This document shows, in pieces, positions 53,855 through 62,151 of a stretch of DNA of 64,000 nucleotides; position 1 is the first letter of the stretch, and each line of letters starts with the position of its first letter. Made by a program: the position numbers and the translations under genes. Under the pieces are notes generated by a model. The model was not told the DNA's origin and made no database searches. It saw only the letters and a program-made list of their open reading frames with translations. Origin of the DNA: Rhizobium sp. BG4 (GTDB taxonomy: Bacteria > Pseudomonadota > Alphaproteobacteria > Rhizobiales > Rhizobiaceae); assembly GCF_016864575.1 (NCBI RefSeq), contig NZ_CP044125.1, forward strand, positions 2,834,001 to 2,898,000, read 5' to 3'.

Positions 53855-53855
<1 letters not shown>

Positions 53856-53900
53856 CTCTCCCCAACGGGGAGAGGGCTAGGGTGAGGGGGCTCCGGGCTC
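53855..53900. repeat. Right arm of palindromic repeat family B (interrupted copy)
   Basis: CTCTCCCCAACGGGGAGAGGGCTAGGG hairpin then TGAGGGGGCTCCGGGC, matching the right arm of the intact copy at 43051-43109 with a few differences. Confidence 0.65.
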
Positions 53901-53921
53901 GAGACTATCCGCCCGCCACCC

Positions 53922-54431
53922 TCAAAGCCTCAACACCATCCCCACACGCCGCCCGGCATCCATGCCGTTGGCGATCTCACCCTCCAGGATCGCCCGCAAA
54001 CTTACCGGCATATCAGCCGGTTCCTCAAACCCCATCGACCGGTAGAACCGATAATTGAACACGACAAAGCGGTCCGTCGTCAGCATCGCCGCCGACAGCC
54101 CGCGTGCCCGCGCAATATCGATCGCTGCCAGCATCAGCGACCGGCCGATGCCGTTGCCGTGGAGGTGCCTGATCACGTCGACCTCGGCGATATAGAGCAT
54201 GCCGTCGATCTCCTCTGCTGCAAGGAAGCCAACCGCCACGTCATCGCCGTCCGCTGCAACGAGCAGCAGGTCATCCGCCAGATAAGCGCCGAGCTGATCC
54301 AGCGAGAGCGGATGCGGTTCGCCCGGGAAGGGGACGCCGGCGTCGATCAGCGCGCCTGCGGCGTCCATCTCGATGGCGCGCAGCGTTTCGAGCTCGCCCT
54401 CGCGGGCCGGGCGGATCGTCGTGGCGGTCAT
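53922..54431 (-). CDS. GNAT-family N-acetyltransferase
   Basis: 169 residues from ATG 54431, overlapping the DUF423 stop (ATGA). GNAT motif A is VIRHLHGNGIGRSLMLAA (acetyl-CoA pyrophosphate site), preceded by VAVGFLAAEEIDGMLYIAEV, and FYRSMGFEEP is motif B. The N-terminal TIRPAREGELETLRAIEMDA is typical. Acceptor substrate unknown. Last gene of a three-gene minus-strand operon with DUF423 and a truncated hemoglobin. Confidence 0.88.
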   Translation of the reverse strand: MTATTIRPAREGELETLRAIEMDAAGALIDAGVPFPGEPHPLSLDQLGAYLADDLLLVAADGDDVAVGFLAAEEIDGMLYIAEVDVIRHLHGNGIGRSLMLAAIDIARARGLSAAMLTTDRFVVFNYRFYRSMGFEEPADMPVSLRAILEGEIANGMDAGRRVGMVLRL

Positions 54432-54802
54432 CGGGCCGGGCGGCGCAGGAAGCCGCCGATGGCGATCGCGAGCCAGCCGAGCATCATCGCCCAGCCGCCT
54501 GTTGGCGCCGCATAGGGGAAAAGGCCGTGTCCGGCGAAACGCAGCGAGACGAGGTCGCCGGAAAAGAGCGCGGTGCCGATGATCATCAGCAAACCGGCCA
54601 GCAAGGCGGTTTTCAGTTTCTCGCCTGCGAGCGCCAGGCCGAGCAGGGCGGGCGCGTGGGCGAGGCACATGGCGGAGGCCGAGGCGGCGAGGCTGGCGTC
54701 GCCGCCACCGTGGGCGGCGACGGCGGCAAGGCCGACGCCGGCGACGCCGAAGAGACCGGCGAACAGGAAGAAGAGGGGCGCGATGCGGTGATTGTCGAGC
54801 AT
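54428..54802 (-). CDS. DUF423 small integral membrane protein
   Basis: 124 residues, four hydrophobic segments (APLFFLFAGLFGVAGVGLAA, LGLALAGEKLKTALLAGLLM and others). AVAAHGGG and LFSGDLVSLRFAGHG, PTGGWAMMLGWLAIA are the DUF423 (YwdK-like) signature. No function is established. Five bases from the hemoglobin gene upstream, and overlapping the GNAT gene downstream. Confidence 0.88.
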   Translation of the reverse strand: MLDNHRIAPLFFLFAGLFGVAGVGLAAVAAHGGGDASLAASASAMCLAHAPALLGLALAGEKLKTALLAGLLMIIGTALFSGDLVSLRFAGHGLFPYAAPTGGWAMMLGWLAIAIGGFLRRPAR

Positions 54803-54807
54803 GCGCT

Positions 54808-55197
54808 CTATTCCTTGTTCTGCATGTGGAAAGCGAGCCGTTCGATCGGCGGCCAGATGATCTCGCGGAGCTTCGGATTGGCGATCGTCTCATCCATCGC
54901 CTGGCGGAAGCAGAGCAGCCATTCGTCGCGCTCGACCGGGCCGATCTCCGCGACGAAATGCCGGCTGCGCAGGCGCGGATGGCCGCGCTTGTCGGTATAG
55001 AGCGGCGGCCCGCCGAGATAGCCGGTCAGATATTCGTAGAATTTCTCTTCGCTGCCCGTGAGGCTCGGCGGGTGAACGGCCCGCACATGCCTTGCCTCCG
55101 GCAGCGTATCCATCAGCTCGTAGAAGCGGTGCGACAGCGCCTTTACCGTGTCGTCGCCACCGATCGCCTGATAGAGCGTGATTGCCTCTTCAGCCAC
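54808..55197 (-). CDS. Group II truncated hemoglobin
   Basis: 129 residues. Two-over-two globin: ITLYQAIGGDDTVKALSHRF, YELMDTLPEA with the B10 Tyr, the proximal His in RLRSRHFVAEIGPVERDEWL, and the conserved Trp (EWLLCFRQAM). Group II members bind O2 or NO and help with oxidative or nitrosative stress. Starts the trHb-DUF423-GNAT operon. Confidence 0.92.
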   Translation of the reverse strand: MAEEAITLYQAIGGDDTVKALSHRFYELMDTLPEARHVRAVHPPSLTGSEEKFYEYLTGYLGGPPLYTDKRGHPRLRSRHFVAEIGPVERDEWLLCFRQAMDETIANPKLREIIWPPIERLAFHMQNKE

Positions 55198-55321
55198 TGA
55201 ACCATCCCTTTATACCCCGCATCTGTCATGCAACGGACAGGCGGCGAGCGCAACCTGGCGACTCCAAGGCGCGGCAATTCGTCCAAATGCCCGCAGCTGC
55301 AGGCGCTTCTCCCGATTTCGA

Positions 55322-55349
55322 TTGACAAAACCGTCCAGCCGGTATTTTT
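55322..55349 (+). promoter_or_regulatory. Possible promoter/operator of the TetR gene
   Basis: TTGACA (55322) and TATTTT (55343) with a 15-base spacer, shorter than optimal. Between them ACCG-N6-CGGT (about 55330-55343) is a small inverted repeat where the regulator could bind. Confidence 0.4.
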
Positions 55350-55356
55350 AGTGATC

Positions 55357-55920
55357 ATGGCACTCGCACATCACCGCAAGAAACAACCCGAACTCGTTCG
55401 CCGGCAGCTGCTGGATGTCGCCGCGCGTCTGGCGACGGAGAATGGCATGGCGTCGGTGACGCTCGATGCGGTCTCCGGCGCGTCCGGCGTCAGCAAGGGC
55501 GGGCTGCTGCATCACTTCCCGACGAAGAATGCGCTGCTCGATGCGCTGTTCGAGAGCCTGCTCGAGCGTTTCGATGCCGATATCGAAGAGCGGATGCGGG
55601 TCGATCCGGTCTCGCATGGCCGCTTCACCCGCGCCTACCTGCTGGCTGTCGCCGATATCCAGGACGACCGTGAGGACTCGCGCCATTGGGCGCAGGTGAC
55701 GATCGCCATGCTCGCCGAGCCGCGGCTTCGCCAGCGCTGGCGCGAATGGGTGCAGGCGCGGGCCGATGAATATGTCGGCACCGACTCCTCCGTCGATGCG
55801 CAGATCGTCCGCTTTGCGGCGGATGGGCTCTGGCTTTCGGATACGACGGAGAGCCATGATCTCGGCCCTGCCGAGCGCCGGGCGCTGATTGCGCGCCTCG
55901 GCGAACTGACCAAGCGATAA
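55357..55920 (+). CDS. TetR family regulator of the SMR efflux gene
   Basis: 187 residues from ATG 55357. Helix-turn-helix: RRQLLDVAARLATENGMASV, TLDAVSGASGVSKGGLLHHF, PTKNALLDALFE. The C-terminal domain (WVQARADEYVGTD, FAADGLWLSDTTESHDLGPA) is the TetR_C group seen in QacR-like neighbours of SMR pumps. It is 17 bases before the SMR gene in the same direction, so it likely represses its own operon until a cationic drug binds. Confidence 0.88.
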   Translation: MALAHHRKKQPELVRRQLLDVAARLATENGMASVTLDAVSGASGVSKGGLLHHFPTKNALLDALFESLLERFDADIEERMRVDPVSHGRFTRAYLLAVADIQDDREDSRHWAQVTIAMLAEPRLRQRWREWVQARADEYVGTDSSVDAQIVRFAADGLWLSDTTESHDLGPAERRALIARLGELTKR

Positions 55921-55937
55921 TTCCAGGATTGAAGACC

Positions 55938-56279
55938 ATGAACCCGGCTGCCGTCTATGCGCTGCTTTTCCTCGCGATCGTGCTCGAAGTCATCGGCACG
56001 ACGGCGCTGCAGATGTCGCAGCAGTTCACGCGGCTGCTGCCGGCCGCCGTGGTCGTCGTCTGCTATGCAGCGGCCTTCTATGTGCTGTCGCTGACGTTGA
56101 AATCGATCCCCGTCGGCATCGCCTATGCGATTTGGAGCGCTTTGGGAATCGTGCTGATTTCGGCCGTCGGGCTCATCTGTTTCAAGCAGCGCCTCGACCT
56201 TCCGGCGATGATCGGCCTTGGCCTCATCATCACCGGCGTGCTCGTCGTCAATCTGTTCTCGAAATCCGTTTCGCACTGA
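55938..56279 (+). CDS. SMR-family multidrug efflux protein
   Basis: 113 residues, four membrane helices. The essential Glu is in FLAIVLEVIGTTALQMS; GIAYAIWSALGIVLISAVGL and GLIITGVLVVNLFS are TM3 and TM4. EmrE/QacE type, exporting quaternary cations with proton antiport. ATG at 55938 was chosen over TTG 55929. Its neighbour is the TetR regulator. Confidence 0.92.
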   Translation: MNPAAVYALLFLAIVLEVIGTTALQMSQQFTRLLPAAVVVVCYAAAFYVLSLTLKSIPVGIAYAIWSALGIVLISAVGLICFKQRLDLPAMIGLGLIITGVLVVNLFSKSVSH

Positions 56280-56409
56280 TTTCATTAGGGTTTGTGCGTA
56301 TTCCTGCGCCGCATCGCCGCGCGGAATTTTCCCCTTTGTCAAATTGCGGCCAAAGGTCTATGTCTTCTTGTGACTTGGAGGAGGCACGGCGCAGTTTTGA
56401 GCATTTTCC

Positions 56410-56421
56410 CAAAGCGCTTTG
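56410..56421. promoter_or_regulatory. 12-bp LacI-type palindrome upstream of thuAB
   Basis: CAAAGCGCTTTG is a perfect palindrome with a central CG step, 56 bases before thuA, as LacI-family operators have. ThuR, a LacI-type repressor, controls thu genes in Sinorhizobium, but it is not encoded in this window. Confidence 0.45.
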
Positions 56422-56476
56422 AATTCTTCTCGGCCTGCCAGTTTTGACAACCCCGAAAGCCTAGAGGAGCACCAGC

Positions 56477-57262
56477 ATGGCCATTCGTACCGTCGTCTGG
56501 GGAGAGAATATTCACGAGAATACCAACGAGATCGTCAGGGGGATCTACCCGGAGGGCATGCACACGACGATTGCCAAGGCGCTGAACAGCGACCCCGGCA
56601 TCAATGCGACGACTGCAACGCTGCAGGAAGCCGAGCATGGCCTGCCGCAATCGCGCCTCGACGAGACCGACGTGCTGCTCTGGTGGGGCCACAAGGATCA
56701 CGGGGCCGTTTCCGACGAGATCGTCGAGCGCGTTGCCAAGCGCGTCTGGGAAGGCATGGGCCTGATCGTGCTGCATTCCGGCCATTTCTCGAAGATCTTC
56801 AAGCGGCTGATGGGCACGCCCTGCGCGCTGAAATGGCGTGAGGCGGGCGAGCGCGAGCGGCTCTGGGTCATCAATCCGCGCCATCCGATCGCTGCCGGTC
56901 TCGACGAGAATTTCGTGCTCGAGAACGAAGAGATGTATGGCGAGCAGTTCTCGGTCCCCGAGCCGCTGGAAACGGTGTTCATCTCCTGGTTCCAGGGTGG
57001 CGAAGTGTTCCGCTCGGGCATGACCTGGCGCCGCGGCGCCGGCAACATCTTCTATTTCCGCCCGGGCCACGAAACCTACCCGACCTATCACGATGCCAAC
57101 GTCAAGAAGGTGCTTATCAACGGCGTTAAATGGGCCCATAACCCGGCCGGCGCGTTGACTGCGATCCATGATGCTCCAAATGTGCCGGTTGAGAAGGCAC
57201 TGGAGCCGATCGAAGAACGCGGCCCAAGATTGCACCAGGCCGGCGAAGCCGGTTACCGCTGA
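56477..57262 (+). CDS. thuA: ThuA, trehalose utilisation protein
   Basis: 261 residues, ThuA-like glutamine-amidotransferase fold. Motifs are [28 protein letters not shown] [29 protein letters not shown], and the terminal [16 protein letters not shown]. In Sinorhizobium thuAB act in trehalose (and related disaccharide) breakdown through 3-keto intermediates. Nine bases before thuB. The usual thuEFGK transporter genes are not adjacent here. Confidence 0.92.
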   Translation: MAIRTVVWGENIHENTNEIVRGIYPEGMHTTIAKALNSDPGINATTATLQEAEHGLPQSRLDETDVLLWWGHKDHGAVSDEIVERVAKRVWEGMGLIVLHSGHFSKIFKRLMGTPCALKWREAGERERLWVINPRHPIAAGLDENFVLENEEMYGEQFSVPEPLETVFISWFQGGEVFRSGMTWRRGAGNIFYFRPGHETYPTYHDANVKKVLINGVKWAHNPAGALTAIHDAPNVPVEKALEPIEERGPRLHQAGEAGYR

Positions 57263-57271
57263 GGAGCATCC

Positions 57272-58315
57272 ATGCGACTACTCGTTCTCGGAACGGGCGT
57301 GATGGCGAAGAACCAGCTCGACCACTTCACCCGCATTGACGGCGTGGAAGTGGTCGGCGCTGTCGATACCGACACCGTCCGCGTTGCGGCCTTTGCCGAC
57401 AAGTTCAACATCGAAAAGCGTTTCCTGACCCTCGACGAGGCGATCGCCTGGGGCGAATTCGACGCGGCGACCAATGTCACGCCTGACAGGATCCACCACC
57501 CGACGACCATGGCGCTGATTGCGGCGGGCAAGCACGTCTTCTGCGAAAAGCCGCTGGCGGAGAATTATCCGAAGGCGCTGGAGATGACGGAAGCTGCTGA
57601 GGCGGCCGGCGTCATCAACATGGTGAACCTCACCTATCGCAATGTCGCGCCGCTGCAGCGCGCCCGCGAAATGGTGCTGTCGGGCGAGCTCGGCACGATC
57701 AAGCATGTGGAAGCCTCCTATCTGCAGAGCTGGCTCGTGTCGCGCGCCTGGGGCGACTGGCGCACGGAATCGACCTGGCTCTGGCGCCTGTCGACCGGCC
57801 ACGGCTCGAATGGCGTGCTCGGCGATGTCGGCATCCATATTCTCGACTTCGCGGCCTATGGCGCGGCGACCGATATCGACCATGTCTTTGCCCGCCTGAA
57901 GACCTTCAACAAGGCGCCGGGCGGCCAGATCGGCGAATATATGCTGGATGCCAATGACAGCTTCACCATGTCGGTCGATTTCGCCAATGGTGCGCTCGGC
58001 GTCGTCCATGCCAGCCGCTGGGCGACCGGGCATCTGAACGAGCTGAAACTGCGCATCTATGGCGAGCGCGGCAGCCTGGAGGTGAACCACAATCCCAACG
58101 GTTCGTCGCTGCGCGGCTGCCTTGGAGACGATGTGGAGACGGCGACCTGGAGCGATATCGAGGTTCCCGCCGTGCCGACCAACTACCAGCGCTTCGCGGA
58201 AGCGGTGATGACAGGCGTTCAGCCCGATCCGAACTTCCGCCATGCCGCCAACCTGCAGAAGGTGATTGACCTCTCGGTCGTTACCGAGCGGGAGCGGCGC
58301 GAGCTGAAGGTGTGA
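57272..58315 (+). CDS. thuB: ThuB, Gfo/Idh/MocA-family oxidoreductase
   Basis: 347 residues. Rossmann start MRLLVLGTGVMAKNQLDHF and the active-site motif HVFCEKPLAENYPKA (Glu-Lys-Pro). C-terminal domain with MLDANDSFTMSVDFANGALG. It probably oxidises or reduces a 3-keto glycoside together with ThuA. Forms the thuAB operon and ends before a strong GC hairpin. Confidence 0.9.
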   Translation: MRLLVLGTGVMAKNQLDHFTRIDGVEVVGAVDTDTVRVAAFADKFNIEKRFLTLDEAIAWGEFDAATNVTPDRIHHPTTMALIAAGKHVFCEKPLAENYPKALEMTEAAEAAGVINMVNLTYRNVAPLQRAREMVLSGELGTIKHVEASYLQSWLVSRAWGDWRTESTWLWRLSTGHGSNGVLGDVGIHILDFAAYGAATDIDHVFARLKTFNKAPGGQIGEYMLDANDSFTMSVDFANGALGVVHASRWATGHLNELKLRIYGERGSLEVNHNPNGSSLRGCLGDDVETATWSDIEVPAVPTNYQRFAEAVMTGVQPDPNFRHAANLQKVIDLSVVTERERRELKV

Positions 58316-58321
58316 TCTTCG

Positions 58322-58349
58322 GGGGCCGCAGCCCTGCTGCTGCGGCCCC
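58322..58349 (+). terminator. GC-rich hairpin after thuB
   Basis: GGGGCCGCAG / CTGCGGCCCC around CCCTGCTG just after the stop. No T-tract, so a moderate terminator at best. Confidence 0.5.
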
Positions 58350-58407
58350 TGCATCCCCCCGGCTGAATCCGTTTCTCCCGCCACCCGGTTCCGCGCTATT
58401 GTGGCGC

Positions 58408-59934
58408 ATGGGCAAGCCGGTTGTCTCCTTCGGTCCATTCCGCATCGATGTCGCGACGGGTGATCTGGCGCGGGAGGGCAAGCCCATGGCGATCGGCCGG
58501 AAGAGCGCTCTCCTGCTGGCGGCACTTGCGGCGGAGGAGGGCAAGGCCGTCTCCAAGGCCGCGCTGATGGAATGCGGCTGGCCGGGTCTCGCCGTCGAAG
58601 AGGGCAATCTGACGGTGCAGATCGCGGCGCTGCGCAAGGCGCTCGGCAAGCGGGGCGATGGCAGCGAGTGGATCGTCACCATCCCGCGGCTCGGCTACCG
58701 GCTGGCGCTGGAAAGTGCCGTTGCCGCCGATGATCCGCATCCGCCCGCCGTTGCCGTCCTGCCTTTCGTCAATCTCGGCGCCGGCGCCGAGCAGGATTAT
58801 TTCGCCGATGGCCTGGCGGCCGAGATCATCACGGCGCTGGCGCGGTTCCGCTCCTTCTCGGTCGTGTCGCGCAGTTCTTCCTTTGCCTATAAGGGTCGGA
58901 CCGTCGATATCCGCCAGGCGGCGTCTGAGCTTGGCGTCCGCTATCTGCTCGAAGGCAGCGTCAGGCGCGACGGCGAGCGTATCCGCCTCGATGTCCAGCT
59001 CATCGATGGCGTCACGGCGGGGCATCTCTGGGCCGAGCGCTTCGAGGATGTCATCGGCCATATCTTCGGTTTCCAGGATCTGATCACCGAGCGCGTCGCC
59101 TCCACCGTCGAGCCGTCGATCGAGATTGCCGAGATGCAGCGCTCCCGCCGCGAGCGGCCGCAGAGCGTCGCCGTCTACGATCTTTATCTGAGGGCACTTG
59201 CCGCCCTTCATGACGAGTCGATGGAGGGCAATGCGGCCGCCCATACGCTGTTGCAGCAGGCGCTGACGATCGAGCCGGACAATGCGATGCTTCTTTCCCA
59301 CGCTGCCTGGGTGCTGGAACATCGGCACGCGATGGGCTGGGCGCCCTTTATCACAGATGATGCGGCCGAGAGCGTCGAGCTGGCGCGCCGCGCTCTGCAG
59401 CATTGCGCCGGCGATCCCCGGGTGATGACCCATTGCGGCATGGCGCTGCTGCAGGCGGGGCGGGATTACGAGGGTGGCGTCGCCGTGCTGGAGGCGGCTT
59501 TCGCCGCCAATCCCAATGACTTGATGGTCGCTGCCGCCTCGGGCATCGCCCTGCTTCATTGCGGCGATATCGGCATTGGCGTCGAGCGTCTGCAGCGCGC
59601 CGTGGCCCTCGGCCCGCGCGATGCCGATGCCCGCTTCTCGCTGACGGGGCTTGCCATGGCGGCGCTGTTTAAGCGGGATTTCGAGGCAGCGATCTCCTGG
59701 GCGACGCGATCCCTGGCGCTGAATGCTCATTTCGATGCCACCTATTGGATGCTGATCTCAGCCCATGCCCATCGCGGCGAGCTCGGCGAGGCGCAGCGCC
59801 ATCTCGAAAGCCTGCGCCGGATCGCGCCCGGCGTCTCGCTCGCCAGTATCCGGGCGGGGCAGCCTGCGAAGGACCCGAGCCGGTTCGCCATCGTGCTGGA
59901 AGGCCTGGCGCTTGCCGGGCTGCTGGCGGAATAG
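58408..59934 (+). CDS. Winged-helix transcriptional regulator with TPR-like C-terminus
   Basis: 508 residues from ATG 58408. Residues ~1-100 form an OmpR/CadC-type winged helix (KSALLLAALAAEEGKAVSKA, LTVQIAALRKALGKRG, WIVTIPRLGYRLAL). Next is a FlgO/TolB-like domain (PAVAVLPFVNLGAGAEQDYF, ADGLAAEIITALARFRSFSV, LGVRYLLEGSVRRDGERIRL). The rest is tetratricopeptide-like (ALTIEPDNAMLLSHAAW, FAANPNDLMVAAASGIAL). The same arrangement occurs in rhizobial adenylate-cyclase-like proteins without the cyclase domain. No membrane segment. Targets unknown. Confidence 0.84.
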   Translation: MGKPVVSFGPFRIDVATGDLAREGKPMAIGRKSALLLAALAAEEGKAVSKAALMECGWPGLAVEEGNLTVQIAALRKALGKRGDGSEWIVTIPRLGYRLALESAVAADDPHPPAVAVLPFVNLGAGAEQDYFADGLAAEIITALARFRSFSVVSRSSSFAYKGRTVDIRQAASELGVRYLLEGSVRRDGERIRLDVQLIDGVTAGHLWAERFEDVIGHIFGFQDLITERVASTVEPSIEIAEMQRSRRERPQSVAVYDLYLRALAALHDESMEGNAAAHTLLQQALTIEPDNAMLLSHAAWVLEHRHAMGWAPFITDDAAESVELARRALQHCAGDPRVMTHCGMALLQAGRDYEGGVAVLEAAFAANPNDLMVAAASGIALLHCGDIGIGVERLQRAVALGPRDADARFSLTGLAMAALFKRDFEAAISWATRSLALNAHFDATYWMLISAHAHRGELGEAQRHLESLRRIAPGVSLASIRAGQPAKDPSRFAIVLEGLALAGLLAE

Positions 59935-60031
59935 CCGGGTTTCTTGTATCTTTTAGGAAGTTTTCACACGCGGTTTAAGGACCCGCGCGCCGCGCTGCCG
60001 CAGGATGATCTCACCATCAGGGGAGGTTTCC

Positions 60032-60238
60032 ATGCTCTCGGCACTCAGCATCGTCTCGCTCGATCAGGGCAAGCTCTATGGCGATCGCATCCCGGTAGAC
60101 GATCTGCCGGTGCTACCCGCGCCGCCGCGTCTTTCGCTTCTTCGCCGCCTCGCTTTTCGCCTGCATCTCCGCAAACGAAAAGACCCCGCCGAGGCGGGGT
60201 CTGGAGCGTTGCCTGCAGCCGGGATCGTTACTGGATGA
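60032..60238 (+). CDS. Small hypothetical protein (doubtful C-terminus)
   Basis: 68 residues. GGGGAGG at 60019 stands before the ATG. The front (MLSALSIVSLDQGKLYGDR) and basic middle (SLLRRLAFRLHLRKRK) look coded, but the last 20 codons overlap the minus-strand terminator of the glycine-zipper gene. No family recognised. Could be shorter or not coding. Confidence 0.45.
   Translation: MLSALSIVSLDQGKLYGDRIPVDDLPVLPAPPRLSLLRRLAFRLHLRKRKDPAEAGSGALPAAGIVTG
60176..60202 (-). terminator. Terminator of the glycine-zipper gene
   Basis: Minus-strand stem AGACCCCGCC/GGCGGGGTCT with a 2-base loop and a following TTTTCG. Confidence 0.85.
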
Positions 60239-60623
60239 CCTGCACGACGCGGTGCGTCTGCGGCTCGACGATCACACGCTGGTTGTTGACCACCGTGTAG
60301 GCATATTTCGGGTTTTCCGGCACCGGCATGACCTGCACTTCGGCCGGAAGCGGCTTGCCGACGACGATCGGCTGCTGGACGACCACGGCCTGCGGCGGGG
60401 CGGGCTGGGCCTCGACATAGGTGACGACCTCGCGCGGCGGCGGATCGATCACGGCACCGGCAACGGCGCCGGCGACACCACCCACGGCAGCGCCCACCGG
60501 GCCGCCGACAATTGCACCCGTCACGGCGCCACCGGCAGCGCCGGTCACAGCACCATCAGCCAGCGCATTCGTGGCCAGGGACGACAGCGCCAGCGCGCTG
60601 GACACAAGTAGGATCTTGTACAT
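60228..60623 (-). CDS. Glycine-zipper / DUF1236-like envelope protein
   Basis: 131 residues. Signal peptide ILLVSSALALSSLATNALA, then a glycine-zipper segment of GAAGGAVTGAIVGGPVGAAV type (about residues 27-58), then a DUF1236-like tail (YAYTVVNNQRVIVEPQTHRV). Such proteins sit in or near the outer membrane and are often stress-induced. An exact EcfG-type promoter (60658-60682) lies just upstream and AGGAGAAACGAAA provides the ribosome-binding site. Confidence 0.85.
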   Translation of the reverse strand: MYKILLVSSALALSSLATNALADGAVTGAAGGAVTGAIVGGPVGAAVGGVAGAVAGAVIDPPPREVVTYVEAQPAPPQAVVVQQPIVVGKPLPAEVQVMPVPENPKYAYTVVNNQRVIVEPQTHRVVQVIQ

Positions 60624-60657
60624 TTTCGTTTCTCCTTAGCTCGGTTTGCGGGGAGAA

Positions 60658-60682
60658 AACGATGCACGCTATCAGTTGTTCC
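60658..60682 (-). promoter_or_regulatory. EcfG-type promoter of the glycine-zipper gene
   Basis: Minus-strand GGAAC (60682-60678), 16 bases, CGTT (60661-60658). The predicted start is about 28 bases before the coding start. Confidence 0.85.
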
Positions 60683-60742
60683 CGGATGAGAATCACGCTT
60701 TCCGCGTAGTGGTCACATGGCGTGAGCAGCGGCCAAATTGCC

Positions 60743-61933
60743 TCAATGCACCCTGTCGGTCTCCACCGCCGTGGCCGGGAAGGCCGGTTCGAAGGGGAAG
60801 CGGCGGGTTTCGCCGTGGGGGGTGGTCTGCAGCGAGGCGGTCTTGCGGGCGCGCAGTTCTTCCTGAATGACGAGGTCCATGCCGAGCTTGAAATTGCGGG
60901 TGCTGAAGCGGGCGGCGTGTTCGCGGATGGCGGCAGGGTCGAAGGCTGCGGATTCTGCTTCGAAGGCGTGCACGGCGTCGATGATCGCCTCAGGTGTCTG
61001 CTCGTGGAAGAGCACGCCGCTGAGGCCGGGGACGACGGTTTCCAGCGCGCCGCCGCTGCCGAAGGCGATGACCGGGCGGCCGCTTGCCATGGTCTCGACG
61101 GGGATCAGGCCGAAATCCTCTTCGCCGGGGAAGATCAGCGCCTTGCAGCGGGCGAGCTTCTCCTTGAGCACGGGGAAGGGGGCGCGGCCGAGGAAGGTGA
61201 TGGTCGGACCGGCAATTGCCTTGAGTGCCGCCAGTTCCTTGCCTTCGCCGATGACGACGAGATTGCGGCCCATCTTGGTGAAGGCGCGCACGGCGAGATC
61301 GACGCGCTTGTAGGACACGAGCTGGCCGGCGCAGAGATAGAAGTCTCCGGTTTCAGTCGCGGGCGCGTAGTCGTCGACGGCAACCGGCGGATAGATGACG
61401 GTTGCCGAGCGGCCGTAATATTTGCCGATGCGGGCCCTGACGTGATGCGAATTGGCGACGAAACGGTCGACGCGCATGCTGGTGCTGACATCCCAGGAGC
61501 GCAGCAGCGGCGCCATCCAGGGCAGCAGCATGCGCGAGGCGAGGCCGGCATTGGCGCGGTAGGAATGGTAGTGATCCCAGATATAGCGCATCGGCGAGTG
61601 GCAGTAGCAGACATGCGTCGAATGCGGCGGGGCGATGATGCCCTTGGCCGGGCCGGATTCGCTCGAGATGATCAGGTCGTAGCCGCTGAGATCAAGGCTT
61701 TCGAGGGCGAAGGGCATCAGCGGCAGCAGCGACTGGTAATGCTTCACCGCGCCCGGGACCTTCTGCAGGAAGGAAGAGGTCACCTTGTGGCGCTTGATCT
61801 TCTCGGAGACGCGGCTTTCGTCATAGACCAGCGTGAAGATGTCCGCTTCCGGATACATGTCGCAGAGCGCCTCGACGACCTTTTCGCCGCCGCGCATGGA
61901 CACGAGCCAGTAATGAACGATTGCAACGCGCAT
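60743..61933 (-). CDS. Family 4 glycosyltransferase
   Basis: 396 residues from ATG 61933 (MRVAIVHYWLVSMRGGEKV), with GAGGGGACATCC upstream. GT-B fold: RGGEKVVEALCDMYPEADIF, YGRSATVIYPPVAVDDYAPA, then LCAGQLVSYKRVDLAVRAF and the nucleotide-sugar site KALIFPGEEDFGLIPVETMA with the EDFG..PvE motif. Mannosyl- or similar transfer in polysaccharide synthesis is the usual role (WbaZ-like). No other polysaccharide gene is in the window. Earlier in-frame ATG codons are unlikely. Confidence 0.9.
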   Translation of the reverse strand: MRVAIVHYWLVSMRGGEKVVEALCDMYPEADIFTLVYDESRVSEKIKRHKVTSSFLQKVPGAVKHYQSLLPLMPFALESLDLSGYDLIISSESGPAKGIIAPPHSTHVCYCHSPMRYIWDHYHSYRANAGLASRMLLPWMAPLLRSWDVSTSMRVDRFVANSHHVRARIGKYYGRSATVIYPPVAVDDYAPATETGDFYLCAGQLVSYKRVDLAVRAFTKMGRNLVVIGEGKELAALKAIAGPTITFLGRAPFPVLKEKLARCKALIFPGEEDFGLIPVETMASGRPVIAFGSGGALETVVPGLSGVLFHEQTPEAIIDAVHAFEAESAAFDPAAIREHAARFSTRNFKLGMDLVIQEELRARKTASLQTTPHGETRRFPFEPAFPATAVETDRVH

Positions 61934-62095
61934 GGATGTCCCCTCGATTGAAGCGGTGCCATCATCGGCGAAGGCGGCCGTGCGCCCTAGCGCTTCCATC
62001 GGCGGCCGGCGGATCAAATAGGGGTAGGGGGCTAGCCGAAAGTGTTATGCATTCTCAGGGCGTTAGAGCCCGGCGGCAGCTGAGTGCACGGCACG

Positions 62096-62127
62096 CAAAA
62101 AGAACCGGAGCGTTTATGGCGCTCCGG
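62096..62127 (-). terminator. Terminator of the LuxR-type regulator gene
   Basis: Minus-strand stem CCGGAGCG/CGCTCCGG with loop CCATAAA, followed by TTCTTTTT. Confidence 0.9.
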
Positions 62128-62151
62128 CTCAATTTCCTGCGATATGAAACA

